Positions 1 to 10,797 of a stretch of 64,000 bases of DNA are shown piece after piece (position 1 is the stretch's first letter; every line of letters starts with the position of its first letter). The position numbers were made by a program, and so were the translations under genes. Below the pieces are notes generated by a model. It was not told the origin of the DNA. It did not search any database and worked only from the letters and a program-made list of their open reading frames with translations. The stretch comes from Blumeriella jaapii (taxonomy: Eukaryota; Ascomycota; Leotiomycetes; Helotiales; Drepanopezizaceae). The DNA lies in NCBI GenBank assembly GCA_009599575.1, contig VWND01000067.1, positions 248,001-312,000 of the forward strand, in the 5' to 3' direction.

Positions 1-1445
1 AGAAAACGAAAGGCGTCGTTGTTTATAATATTAGCGAAAATATTAATAAGGTTTGAGTTAAATAAATAAGTGTTTTTTGGAATTGCAAATTAAGAATTTT
101 TAATATAAAAAAAATCGTTTTTAATAAAAAAGCTATCAAAAAGGTTTTTATGTTTTTTAAAGGAATTAAATAAAATAAGATTGCGTCCAAATATTTGAAT
201 AGCGTATTAAAAAACTTATTTTTTGGTAAATTAACTGGATTAATATAATATTGCTGTATAATTTACGGTTTCGATATTTCGTGGCTCAAGCCAATACACG
301 TACAGCCATTTTTTTATTACTTTTAATAAAAAGCCGCAAATTGTAATTGCCATAATTATAAAGCGTAAAATCAAAAGATTGAGTTTTCGCCAAGCTTTTA
401 ATTAAAAAAGATTTAATTTAAAAAAGCCGAGCGCAGCGGTCGAAGCGTACGAACCAATATTCGATTTGTTATTTTTAAATAAAAAAGCGACTTTCGAACT
501 TTAAATTTCGCACGGTTCAGAATTGCCTAACCGTAATTTCAAACGTTTCTAAAATATATTACATTTTTATAATTTAATAACTATACGCAAAATAAAAAAA
601 GCCATTAAAAGTCTTTTATATAATACAACTGCGAATAATATTATATAAAAAGTTTTTCAAACCGTAATAGCGAAATATCGAAATCGATTTTAATTGTGAA
701 TTTAAGAAATACATCGGCGAATATATAAAAACGAAACACCGAAGTTTAAATTCCTGCGTAAATCATCAAATATAAAAGTAGGTAGGAAAACCAAACTGAT
801 ACAGCTATATATCGGTAGGTAAAATAGTTTAGAAAATTTCTAGAAAAAACTAAAAAAAGGAAAAAAAAATAAATAAAAATATGAATTAAACTGCGTGCCT
901 ATAATACTATTTAAAAGAATGCTTTGCTTTTATATTTGTTAAAAGTAGTCAGTGGCAGAGGGTCTCGGAGGAGTCCATGCCTCGACCATAGCTAAAACTA
1001 CCAACTCCTATTAATACAAGGTATCACCGTTTTACATTGGCTGAACGAATTTTATACGCGAATCGCTTTTTAATTAAGTTTATTATTTATTAAAATGGTA
1101 GGTTTTTAACTAAAGCGTATTACGAGTCAAATCGTACGTACGAAAGCCGTTTTAATGCTTTACAGGCTTTTTTTTAGCTTTTTGCTATTTTTTTTTTTTT
1201 TCACGCTAAAACGCCCTTTTTGACGTTTTTTCTTTTCGATCGGATCAACGACAACGCTCGTTTTTTATTTTATATCAGAAAGTTCAAAAAAGCTAATTTG
1301 CACGATTTTTTACGAGCCGATTTTCGGTTTTATTTAAAAGCTTTTTTAGGCTGATAAATGTAAACGAGGTCGAGCCGGCCGAAGATTCGTTTTCTGATAA
1401 TGGTAATAAAAACGAAAACTTTTTTTTAAACGATTTTCAAAACGT
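1..1445. other. AT-rich degenerate DNA, left part of transposon graveyard
   Basis: This stretch is very AT-rich, has stop codons in all frames and contains long A and T runs. CpG dinucleotides remain frequent while CpA, TpG and CC are scarce, the same composition as the retroelement remains to its right. It probably holds the 5' part (gag and leader) of the first Ty3/gypsy element, but I cannot recognise a gag motif here. A short island near 940-1030 is less AT-rich and has no recognisable content. Confidence 0.6.
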
Positions 1446-1559
1446 ATATAAGAAAGTTGAAGGTTTTTTCGCTAGTCGGAGAAACGCCCAGGCTTAAGCA
1501 AAGCTTTTTTTTTAGGCGTATTGCGCGATATACGTTATTTTGACGTTCGAAAGCTTTTT

Positions 1560-1720
1560 GGTGGCGATTTATTAATAATTCCCGTTACACTTATTAAAAA
1601 CGGCCTTTTGTATAAAATAAAAGCGCTCGCCGATTTTAAAGCGAACGGTTATGCGTTGATCGATTCGGCGCTGATCAAATCTTTTTTTTTTTTTTTTAAA
1701 CTTTTGATTTAATTTTTTCC
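1560..1720 (+). pseudogene. retroviral-type aspartic protease remnant of element 1
   Basis: The reading frame from about 1560 gives a segment ending in ALADFKANGYALIDSALI, which matches the active-site region of gypsy aspartic proteases (normally AL-D-S-G-A-N-G-ID). The catalytic triplet codes DFK (1632-1640) rather than DSG. Both changes can be explained by C-to-T and G-to-A transitions, so the enzyme would be inactive. The frame ends at a T run near 1700. Confidence 0.6.
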
Positions 1721-2447
1721 GGCTTTTTTTCTTATAAAAGAATATAATAAAACTCGTGGCTATTTAATTATATATTTTACGCTTTTTAATTTTATTATTA
1801 ATAATCGAATATAATCGTTTACTTTTTTTTTAATTATTAATTTCGGAAATTATAATATGATTTTAAGAAAAGCTTGGTTGGCCGAATATTAAGTTTTATT
1901 AAATTATAATAAACGCAAGTTTTATTGGCCGAAGTTTTATTTTCCTACAGCTTTTTACGTTCGTTGTATTAAAGTTTTTTATTTGCATTTTCGAAAGATT
2001 TAATTTCGCTATTAAAACGACGCTGTAAAACGTAATAAGAATTTTGATTAATTATGGCAGATTTACGACGTTGTGCGAAGCGCGAAAAAATCGAATTTTA
2101 TTCGCGGTGCTAATTTTAATAGCGACGCCAGTGGGATAATATAAGAAATTATACCATTTTTTTAGGCTGACGATTTTTTTTTTATTATTTTTTTTTTTTT
2201 TTTTTTTTTTTCGTCAGAACAGCTTTTTCGTTTTACGAAAAACAGTTATATTAAAAACCAAAGGAAGGTTTTCGCCGCGATAGCCTTTTAGTTTAATATA
2301 ATCGATAGTTTAGATAAGCAATTTTTTTCTGAACTTTTTAAACGATCAGTTCGAAAACGAATCTTTTAATTTACTGCTTATTCAATTTTTATTTGCCAAA
2401 TTATTATATACGCTTTTAAGCTGATTTCTAGAAAAAAAGCAATTGAA

Positions 2448-3420
2448 ATGTTTTTAATTTTTTTGTACGAGATCGACAGAATATTAAACGATTTTACGTA
2501 TAACACTTTTTTTAAGACCCAATCTTATAGTTTTTTCGAACGTTTCAGAACCAACGAAATATCGATTTCGACCCTTTTAATTAGCTTAGCAAAGCTAATT
2601 TCGAATAAATTTTTTTTCGAATTTTTTTTCTCGGAATACAAAAACTTCGAATACGTATTTTCTAAGGCCGCCAGTAACGAGCTAGCCTTTTACCGGCCTT
2701 ACGATTATAAGATCGAGCTTATTGTAAATAAAAAAAAGCTGAAATATACTTTTTTGTATAAAATATCGATTTTAAAGCTCGAGATTATTAAAACTTATTT
2801 GCAAAATAATTTTGATAAAAATTTTATCGAATCTTTTACCGCTTTTTTCGCTGCTTTAATGTTTTTCGCCAAAAAACCCGACGGTTTACTACGTTTTTGT
2901 ATCGATTATCGAGCTTTTAATAATATTATTCGTAAAAATCGCTATTTTTTTTTTTTTTTTTATCGATAAAACTTTTGCTCGTTTTTCGAAAGCGCGAATT
3001 TTTACGAAGTTCGATATTCGTTAAGCTTTTTACAAAATTCGAATGAATTCCGCCAGTAAAAAATTAACGACGTTTCGTACGCGTTACGACGCTTATAAAT
3101 ATAAGGTGTTATTTTTTGGCTTTACTAATGGATTCGCAATTTATTAACGTTATATAAACGACGTTTTTTTCGATTATTTAAACGATTTTTGCATTGTATA
3201 TCTGGATGATATTTTTATTTATTCGTCCGACTTTTAAAACACGTTATATACGTTCGTAAAATGTTTTAAAAGTTCGCTGACGCTGAATTACAAATCGATA
3301 TTCGGAAGTTTGAATTCAACGTTATTCGGATCCGTTATTTAAGCTTTATTATTTCGATTGAAAGTTTAAAAGTAAATTTAAAAAAGGTTTTCGTGGTCGC
3401 TTACTAAAAGCTTTTTATTA
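2448..3420 (+). pseudogene. reverse transcriptase remnant of element 1
   Basis: The open frame 2448-2969 contains, near its end, the fingers/palm region reading FFAKKPDGLLRFCIDYRAFNN, a close match to the conserved KKPDG-LRFCVDYR-LN block of Ty3/gypsy reverse transcriptase. After frameshifts, the polymerase active site YLDDIFIYS is intact at 3199-3225, with the two catalytic aspartates. A polythymine expansion at 2945-2965 breaks the frame between the blocks. The domain is recognisable but cannot be translated as one protein. Confidence 0.85.
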
Positions 3421-3639
3421 TTATAAAAAGTGTATAGAGCTTTTTTGGTTTTTGTAACTTTTACCGACGTTTTATTCGAAACTACGATATAATTGTAAAG
3501 CTTTTGGTTTATTTGACTAAAATTAACGTTTTTTTTTATTTCACTTTTGAATATTAAAAGAGTTTCGACTTTTTTATATTAGCTTTTATTATTGCATCAG
3601 TTTTATAATATTATAAGCAAAACCTTTTTTGTATATTAG

Positions 3640-4015
3640 AAATTAACGCTTCCGACGGCGTAATAGCTTTTGTGTTTTCGTAATTTTATAGCGACGATTG
3701 GTTTTCAATCGTTTATTTTAGCAAAACCATGGTTTTCGCAAAGCTGAATTACGTCGTTTACGATAAAAAAATGTTCGCAATCGTAAGATTTTTAAGCAAT
3801 TTTCGTGCTGAATTAATTAGCTTAGTTTATTAGATTAAAATAATTATTAATTATAAGGCTTTGGAGTATTTTATGATTTTTAAACTTTTGAACGCTCGAT
3901 AAATACGCTGGGCCGAGCTTTTTGCCGATTACAACTTTTTTATTACGTATAAACTAAATAAACACAATTTTTTGGCTAACGTATTAATACGTCGTACGAG
4001 CGAATTCGACCGCTA
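3640..4015 (+). pseudogene. RNase H remnant of element 1
   Basis: The frame from about 3640 reads INASDGVIAFVFSQ, then YDKKMFAIVRFL, a NYKALEYF block and DYNFFITYKLNKHNFLANVL. These correspond in order to the RNase H blocks of gypsy elements (D-S-G/A-S-D, YD-E-LAIV, TDH--L, ADYNF-I-Y-PGK-N--AD-LSR). Several in-frame stops interrupt it. Known biology: RNase H removes the RNA strand during reverse transcription. Confidence 0.8.
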
Positions 4016-4259
4016 AAACTTTTTTAAACGTATTCAGCGCTTGCAAATCTTTTTTCGAGCCGATCAGATTGATTACCGCTTTTTAACTGAAAAACTTCGA
4101 CTTTTTACGGCTTTCGAAACAGCTGTTTTTATCGTTGAAATAGCTGATTTTTTTCTCGCATTTCGTGTCGTTAATTAAATTTTCTACGCTAATCGCACAG
4201 CTAATAATTTAATAGCTTTCCGAAAAGAAGCTGTACGAAACGCTACGAAAAAAACGACG

Positions 4260-5150
4260 ATAATAATATTTCGTATATATTTAAACGCGACTTGCTGTTA
4301 TATTACGGTCGTTTAATAATACTAGACGTCGATTATTTTCGTTTGGCTTTTATACGAAAAGTATACGATTAAATTTCTACCGTTTATTTTAGCGTTCGCA
4401 AGATTATGCAATTGCTTTCGAATTAATATTATTGGCGAGGTATAATAGTTTTTGTAAAATAATATTATCGCAATTGCTACGCTTATCGAAGAAGTTTTGT
4501 TTTAAAAAATAAGCGCTCCGGCTTTTTTCAGCTTTTTTTTGTTTTTAACTATTTTTGGAAGCATATTATAATAAACTTTTGCAGCTTTAACAAAAATAAA
4601 TACGGTTACGATAACGTATTTATAATAATAGATCGCTTTTTTAAATAGGTTATTTCGATTTTTGTTATAAAAATATCGACGTTCGAGGTTTCGTTAAATT
4701 GTATATATTTTACGTATACAAGTATTTTGGCTTTTCGAAAAGTATTATTAGCGATCGTAGCTTTTAGTATTAATTTATTTTCTGGTTTGAATTAAACAAA
4801 ATATTCGGTACGCAATTAAAGCTTTCGATAGCCGTTTATTTTGAAACCGACGGTCAGACCGAAATTTATAATTAATATTTGTAAAAACGCTTTCGATCTT
4901 TCGTAAATTTTTATTAAAACGATTAAAGCGAATTTTTTTTAATAATGGATTTCGTTCAAATGGTTTTTTTTTACGAAAATCTAGGTGGCTTTTTATTTTT
5001 TGAAATTGTATACGATTATACTTTTTATATTAATTAAAACTGAAAGCTCGATACTTTTTTTTTTTTTAATTTTTTATATAAGCTAAACGCAAACGAAGCT
5101 CGTGCGTACGCTCGCCGCTATTACGACGCTTGGAATCTCGTCAAATCGCA
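4260..5150 (+). pseudogene. integrase core remnant of element 1
   Basis: The translated pieces include an HHCC-type zinc region (YYWRGI…YYRNCYACRRS near 4420-4500), a KYGYDNVFIIIDRFFK block near 4600-4640 that matches the beta-strand region before the first half of the DDE catalytic core, an AIVAFSINLF block (about 4747-4780) where a S-D-R-G motif is expected, and an ETDGQTE-like block near 4845 (usually HPQTDGQTE). All are interrupted by stops. This is the recombinase that inserts the element cDNA. Confidence 0.75.
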
Positions 5151-5241
5151 TTTTTAATAAGCTTACGACAAAATAAAAAGGAGTGCGAATAGGTTTCGCC
5201 GCGCGATCGATTTTAACGTTAGCGACTACGTATGGCTCGAT

Positions 5242-5760
5242 ATGCGTTTATTTCCGATTTTTCGGCCTTTTCGCAAGCTCGACAATTTTATAAACGGCTT
5301 TTTTAAAATTGTAGCTAAAATTTTCGATAACGTTTTTAAGCTAAACCTTTTTAATATTATAAACGTATATTCAGTTTTTTATATTAGTCGATTGCGTAAA
5401 GCAGCTGACGACGCGCTTTCAGGTCAGGTTAATTTAGCTTTTAAATTTATTAATATAATTAATGAGCTTAAATACGAAATCGAAGAATTGATCGCCTGTC
5501 GAGTACAGCGAAAGACTTTTTAATACAGAGCTTTTTGGGTAGGCTTAGATAAAAATCTTACGTGGTATTCCGCGTCTGATTTTATATACGCTTTTTTGAA
5601 GGTGCGCGATTTTTATTTGGCGCATAAGAAGCTTTCCGGTCCTTTTGTAAAACTTATAGATTGGCTGAAGGCGTATTCCGAAGGTTTGAATTCGTACGAT
5701 TATTTGGATAGCGACGTATTAATAGATAAAAGCTCGAGGGCGCGCTTTTTTCGGACGGGG
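5242..5760 (+). pseudogene. integrase C-terminus with chromodomain, element 1
   Basis: The open frame 5242-5523 carries a GPY/F-like module (RKLDNFINGFFKIVAKIFDN…VFYISRLRKA) followed by the start of a chromodomain (YEIEELIACRVQRK). The frame then meets TAA at 5521 and continues as YRAFWVGLDKNLTWYSASDF and a helix ending in HKKLSGP, the rest of a chromodomain. Chromodomains on integrases guide insertion into heterochromatin. The stop replaces what is usually a Gln codon, so CAA to TAA is likely. A purine-rich tract at about 5755-5765 follows. Confidence 0.85.
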
Positions 5761-5766
5761 GGGTAG

Positions 5767-6044
5767 TATAACGATTTATTTTTTTTTTTTGCCACCTCGT
5801 ATATTATTTTAGCAATTACGTATAGCTGCAAGCTTTTTGGTTTTTTGGTGGGTTTTTTTTCTATCAACTGTGGAAACTATTTATATATATAAGGCTTTTT
5901 TCTTTTAACAACCACTGCCTTTCGCAGTTGTTAATTCTAAGTGAATATCTTTGTTACAGAATCAAAGGCTCGTTTTATACCATATGAACACGGCGACCAG
6001 TTGACTGATCTCCCAGCCCTCCGACTGATTAGATCGTCACAACA
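5767..6044 (+). repeat. LTR (3' LTR of element 1)
   Basis: The 278-bp segment lies directly after a G-rich polypurine tract. Its internal block (ATCAACTGTGGAAACTATT, a TATA-like run, then AATCAAAGGCTCG) recurs in reverse orientation at 11853-12120 and 25298-25594 and partly forward at 12132-12259. The first bases read TATAACGATTTATTT where the 12120 copy reads TGTGACGACTCACTC, i.e. only G-to-A and C-to-T differences. It ends near GATCGTCACAACA. Confidence 0.82.
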
Positions 6045-6053
6045 TTTACCTTT

Positions 6054-6300
6054 TTAATTTTTTCTGCTCGTACGGCTTTTTCCTTTTTTAATAAAAATTC
6101 TTACGAGCGTATGGCTGCTATTTCTGCTATTTCCGGTTTTCTTCGTTTGGCTGCGCGTTTTTTTGGCGTTTATTATAATTGCGGCAAGCCCGGCCATTTC
6201 GCAAACGTTTGCTCCGACGCTAAACTTAGTCGCAAAATCGCCGAAATAGCTATCGACGAAAAGCAAAACGATTTATTAAAAAACTTTTAAGCCGTGGCAA
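6054..6300 (+). pseudogene. gag zinc-knuckle remnant of element 2
   Basis: The plus-strand frame near 6150-6230 reads FFGVYYNCGKPGHFANVCSD, the CCHC zinc knuckle of retroelement Gag nucleocapsid (C-X2-C-X4-H-X4-C), which packages element RNA. The first cysteine position reads Tyr (TAT), as expected if TGT or TGC lost its G by a G-to-A transition. The remaining Cys, His and Cys are intact. Confidence 0.8.
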
Positions 6301-6409
6301 AAACTTTTATTATAACAAAAAATTCGATTTGTAAAAAAATTTAAAATTTAACCAACGCTTTTTAATAAAAAAACGACAGTTTTTAATTTTTATAAAACTA
6401 ATACGTAAT

Positions 6410-7200
6410 AAATTATATATTAAAACATTTGCATATATCGATAGCGGAGCTAATATTTTCGATGCGATTAAAACTTTTTTGGCGTATTAACTTTTTTAAC
6501 GTTTCGAAATAAGTTTTATTCGACTGCACAAGCTTATTATACCCACCGGCTATAATAACGAACCGGAAAAGCTTATTTTTTCTGCTATTTTTTTTTTTTT
6601 ACGATTAACCGACGTCGCGTAAATTTTTCTTTTCTGATTATAAACCTGGGCTTTACCGACGTTTTTATTAATCGCAAATTTTTATAATATTACGATTTAA
6701 AGCAAGCGTATAACTAAAAAAAAAACAAAATAAAATAGCTATTCGATATGCTTGTTATTTTTTATTTCAATAAGCAATTGTTCGTCGATTTTAATCAGCG
6801 AAAAAAATTTAAAATATTTAGTCGTATATATTAAAAAGATACAAACAAACGAAACAGCGCAATAAAAGCTTTATATACTTTTGCCAACATTTTTATAACG
6901 ATTAAAAAAGTTTATTTAAGCTTTAAAACTGATAAACCTTTTATATTTATACGAAATTTCAAAAATAGTTTGCATAAAATAAAAAAGTTTTTTATTGGCA
7001 GCTTTAAACCGACCAAGCCGGTCCTTCCAACCGTGCTAATTACCCTTTTTACTTTTAATTGCAATATCAGCTGTATTTCCGCCTTTGCATTTAGCGCTTT
7101 ACAAATACGTTACGAAAAGCAAATGCGGGCCGTAAAAAAAAAAAATTACTATTATTCAGCGATTATACGTTTGTTGCTTTTATATATAATATAAACAAAA
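6410..7200 (+). pseudogene. aspartic protease and linker remnant of element 2
   Basis: The frame reads FAYIDSGANIFDA with an intact D-S-G-A active site at 6440-6451, followed by a LGFTDVFINRKF segment near 6650 comparable to the LG-PWL-KYNP region downstream of gypsy proteases. The open frame 6970-7194 (IGSFKPTKPVLPTVLITLF…ISAFAFSALQ) is part of the protease-RT linker. Stops occur throughout. Confidence 0.65.
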
Positions 7201-7514
7201 AACGTTTCCGCCGTGCGAAAATCGCCGAATTTAAAAAAGTCATACAATTCGCGGCAGTAAAAAGCATTTCCGTTTCCGACGTTTTGCAAATCAAATATAA
7301 CGATAACGTGGTTTTTATAAAAAAGCTTTTTTTAGTTTAGTATTCGGAATTCGAAAAACTGTTTTACAAATAAAAAAACGATAAGCTCGCTTTTCGCCGC
7401 TCCGATATAAATTATAAAATACATTTTGCTACGAAAAATACGCTTTTTATAAAACTATTTAAACGTTTTACGAATAAACAGCTTACAGAAATCAAAAGCT
7501 ATATCTTCGACAAT

Positions 7515-8050
7515 TTGTATAAAAGCTTTATTAAATCTTTTAATACCTTTTTCGCCGCTCCGATTTTATTTACTAAAAAATCAGACGATTTTATACGCTT
7601 ATATATCGATTATCGCAAACTTAACGATTTTACGAAAAAAAATCCTTATTTTTTGTTTTTAATCGACGAAATGCTAGCGCGAATTACTAAAATTAAAATA
7701 TTTACGAAAATTAATATTTAATAAGCATTTAATCGAGTCCGGATATTCGAAAAGTTTAAAAAACTAATTAGTTTTCGTATTCGATACGGCATATATAAAT
7801 ATAAAATCCTTCCGTTCGGCTTTATTAATAGGCCCGTTATATTTCAACGCTTTATTAATAATATTTTTATAAAACATTTAAATAATTTCTGCTCGGCGTA
7901 AACGATATTTTTATTTATTTCGCGAATAATTTAAAATATAAAATCTACGTTAAAAAGATTCTATCGATTTTAAAAAAGCACGGTTTAAAAGCTGATATTA
8001 AAAAGTGCGAATTTAATATTACGAAAACTAAATTTTTAGATTTCGTTATT
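7515..8050 (+). pseudogene. reverse transcriptase remnant of element 2
   Basis: The open frame 7515-7721 reads KSFNTFFAAPILFTKKSDDF and IRLYIDYRKLND, matching the gypsy block with KKPDG and LR-C-DYR-LN, then LFLIDEMLARI. Downstream the active-site tetrad reads G-V-N-D-I-F-I-Y-F at 7895-7921, so the first catalytic aspartate of Y-x-D-D is Asn (AAC at 7901-7903). A GAC-to-AAC transition explains it and would abolish polymerase activity. Confidence 0.82.
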
Positions 8051-8069
8051 AGCATTTAAAATATTAAAA

Positions 8070-8700
8070 TAAACCCGAAAAAAATCGCTATTATTAAAAA
8101 CTGGCAATATATAGCGAATATGCGAAGCGTGCAAAGCTTTTTAGGCTTTTGCAATTTTTACAAACGTTTTATAGCCGGTTATAGCCGTATTTGCCGCTTT
8201 TTTACTGCTTTTATAAATAAAAACGTTTTTTTCGTATTCGAAAAAAAGCAGAAAAACGTATAAAAAGCATTGCGCAAAGCTTTGCTAAATGCTTTTATTT
8301 TGTGCTATTACGACTTTTATAAGCAAACGCGCCTGAAAACCGACTTTTTTAATAAAATAATAACTGGCGTATTATCGCAATTGCAAAAAAATAATTTTTA
8401 TTATTCGATCGGTTTTTTTTTTAAAATTATAATCGACGCCGAATTTAATTATCCGATTTACGACAAAAAGCTTTTCGCTATTTTTCGCTTTTTTAAAAAT
8501 TACAAGCCGGAGCTGTTAAGCGCCTAAACGTATATATATACATCGATCACCGCGCTTTAAAATATTTTATAATAATCAAAGATTTTTCGGCTCGATAAAC
8601 CCGATAGGCCGAATTTTTCGCCGATTTCTATTTTACAATTATATATCGGTCGGAAATTATTAATACGCTCGCTAATATTCTTTTTCGCAGAAATCAAAAC
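8070..8700 (+). pseudogene. RT thumb and RNase H remnant of element 2
   Basis: From about 8090 the translation gives SVQSFLGFCNFYKRFIAGYSRI, the conserved RT thumb motif (VR-FLGF-NFYRRFI--YS-I). The open frame 8270-8527 then reads ALLNAFILCYYDF, an ETDFF-like block and YDKKLFAIFRFFKNYKPEL, matching the start of gypsy RNase H (ALTEAPVL--D--, YDKE-LAI---LK-WR--L). It is broken by stops after 8527. Confidence 0.8.
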
Positions 8701-9359
8701 ATTTCTTTATTAAAAGCGCGATAACAAGCAGCTCGAAAGCAGCAAATGCTTTTAAACGATAAATTAGATTTTTAAATTTTAAAAAAAATAGCTGTTAAAA
8801 GCATAATTACGCTAGCGCTTGTAAAAATAGCGTTTAATAAGCGCGATAACGATAATATTTTTTTCGAAAAAAACAGCGAAAACGAAAAAAATAAAATATT
8901 TACAAAAAAACTCGCAGATCTAATTTTCGTAATCGCATACAATATATATAGCTATATAATTATAAACGATTTGTTGCAAACTAATAAAAACTTTTTTTTT
9001 TCGAAGCGCAATAAGCGCAAACCCGCAATTATAGCCTTAATTATTAATTGCGATAAAACAAATTGTTTTTTCAAAGCAGATTAATAATGCTTTTGAAATC
9101 TTTCGAATTGCGAACCTTTTTAATCCGATATATTTACGAACAGCTTTGCGTAATATACGCTGAAATAAAAAAAATAAAGCTTTTGGTCGGTCGTAAATAC
9201 TATTAGAAAATTATAAAAACAAACATATAGCAATACGTTTCGAATTATCGTTGCATACGAATAAAAGCTAGGCGCGACAAAACCCCGGGCTTTTTAAAAC
9301 TTCTGCTTATATTTAACAGGCCTTATTAACATTTAACGATAGATTTCACGAAGCTTTTA

Positions 9360-10400
9360 TTAAACGAAAATAATTACGACTTCGCTTTCGTAATAATAAA
9401 TCGCTTATTTAAAAAGCTTTTGTCAGTTTTTTATTATAAAACTATTATAACGAAAAAATTGGCAGCTTTGTTTTTAGTCTATTAAATGCGCTATTTCGGC
9501 ATGCCGGATTTAATTGTTTCGGATCGAAAAGCTCAGTTTGTTTCGGTTTTCTAATAAAACTCTATCGCATATTAAAAACCAAAATTAAATTAATTATTGC
9601 GTATAATTTTAATATCGATAAGCAGATCGAAATAATAAACTAATATATTAAGCAACGCTTCCGTCTTTTTTGCTTTTATTACTAAGATAATTGGAAACGC
9701 TTTTTACTTTTAATAAACATTGCACAGCTAATTTTACCGCACGAATCTTTCGGCAACGTTTTTCCTTTTTAAATTTTAAATAAATACAAGGCTCGTATAT
9801 TTTAAAATATAAATAATTTCCGTTTTTTTCGCTCGGCCATCGAAAAGCTTAACCGCGACGAAGCTTTGCATCTGGCTTCTCGAGCTAAAAAAGTTATAAA
9901 ATACGTATAATCGTTTATTACGTAATAATAAGCCAAAATAAAACGCTTCGCTAATTTATATAAACGACCGGTAAATTAAAATATAAACGACGAAATATTA
10001 ATAAATATTAAAAATTAAAAGCTCGACCGATTTTTCCGAAAGCTTTCGGACAAATAATACGGCCTAATTAAAATCGTCGACAAAATAAAAAAAAATTAAA
10101 AGCTTAATCTTTTCGCAAACTGATTAATTTATTTAATTTTCTATTTATATTCGCTCCGAAAGCATACTAGCAACCTTTTATTTGGCCAACGCCGCTCCGA
10201 ACCAGCCTTTATTTAATTACTTTCTGAATAAACGAAATAAAAAATCGAAAAAATAATAAATAATCGAAATTGCACAAAAAAAATATTGCAATACCAGGTT
10301 AATTAAAAAAGCGCTAATAAAAATCTCGAATAATACTTTTGTTTTGACGCTATAACGGCCCTTTATATTTTTTAAGCATTCCACCGATCGTATCCCACCG
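9360..10400 (+). pseudogene. integrase and chromodomain remnant of element 2
   Basis: Pieces in order are NYDFAFVIINRLFKK (first DDE region), RYFGMPDLIVSDRKAQFVS with the second catalytic Asp, a QYIKQRF…YYQDNWKRFLLLINIAQL block, HESFGNVFPF, and a chromodomain at about 10230-10390 reading EIEKIINNRNCTKKILQYQVN then NLE-YF and FHRSYPTVKSFL. All are interrupted by stops. The chromodomain sequence is clearly different from that of element 1, so these are two families. Confidence 0.75.
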
Positions 10401-10534
10401 TTAAAAGCTTTTTACGAGTATTCCCCGTATAATTGCAAGCTTATAATAAAAGCAGAAAAAATCATATTAAATTAAAAAACGATAGACTTATAATTGCAAT
10501 TGCGAAAACGCAGTTTTTCGGAAAAGGAAAATAG

Positions 10535-10797
10535 TATTACGATCCTGGCCTGGCTAATAATAATTACCAGTAATATAGCTGCTAATAATATAAATGCTGG
10601 TGGTATTGGATTAAGATTTGGGGCACGAACCACCTCGGCCACTAGGCCTCGCGCTAAATCACGTGACCCACAAGCGCAACCCATTGTATATAAAGTTCGC
10701 GACCCCGAACATTCTAGCTCGGTGTCTTTTTTTCAATTTATATGCGTATCTTTTGGTCCATATCATCCTTTTAATCACCCTTAAGCTAGCTGTGACA
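10535..10797 (+). repeat. probable LTR of element 2 or a related element
   Basis: The segment starts TATTACGATCC right after a purine-rich tract (GGAAAAGGAAAATAG), where an LTR should begin with TGTTACGATC if TG became TA. It contains a TATA-like box (TATATAAAG near 10690) and ends near TGTGACA. It is less AT-rich than its surroundings. No second copy is visible in the window, so the boundaries are inferred. Confidence 0.5.

Larger units (their letters stand above)
1446..6044 (+). mobile_element. Ty3/gypsy chromovirus 1, RIP-degraded
   Basis: A dead LTR retrotransposon of the Ty3/gypsy chromovirus type. Read in shifting frames on the plus strand, the order is aspartic protease (about 1560-1720), reverse transcriptase (about 2790-3420), RNase H (about 3640-4015), integrase (about 4260-5150), the integrase C-terminal GPY/F-type module (5242-5440), chromodomain (about 5460-5640), a G-rich polypurine tract (about 5755-5765) and a 3' LTR. 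This order with RNase H before integrase is diagnostic of Ty3/gypsy. Every domain is interrupted by stops and frameshifts. The 5' LTR is not visible in the window. Confidence 0.88.
6045..10534 (+). mobile_element. Ty3/gypsy chromovirus 2, 5'-truncated and RIP-degraded
   Basis: A second, clearly different chromovirus follows the LTR of element 1. In order on the plus strand it shows a gag zinc knuckle (6175-6220), protease (about 6420-6660), reverse transcriptase (7515-8050), RNase H (8270-8700), integrase (about 9370-10000), chromodomain (about 10230-10390), a purine-rich tract (10519-10534) and a probable LTR. The gag upstream of the zinc knuckle is missing because the LTR of element 1 abuts it, so element 1 probably inserted into element 2 or a deletion joined them. 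Confidence 0.85.
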
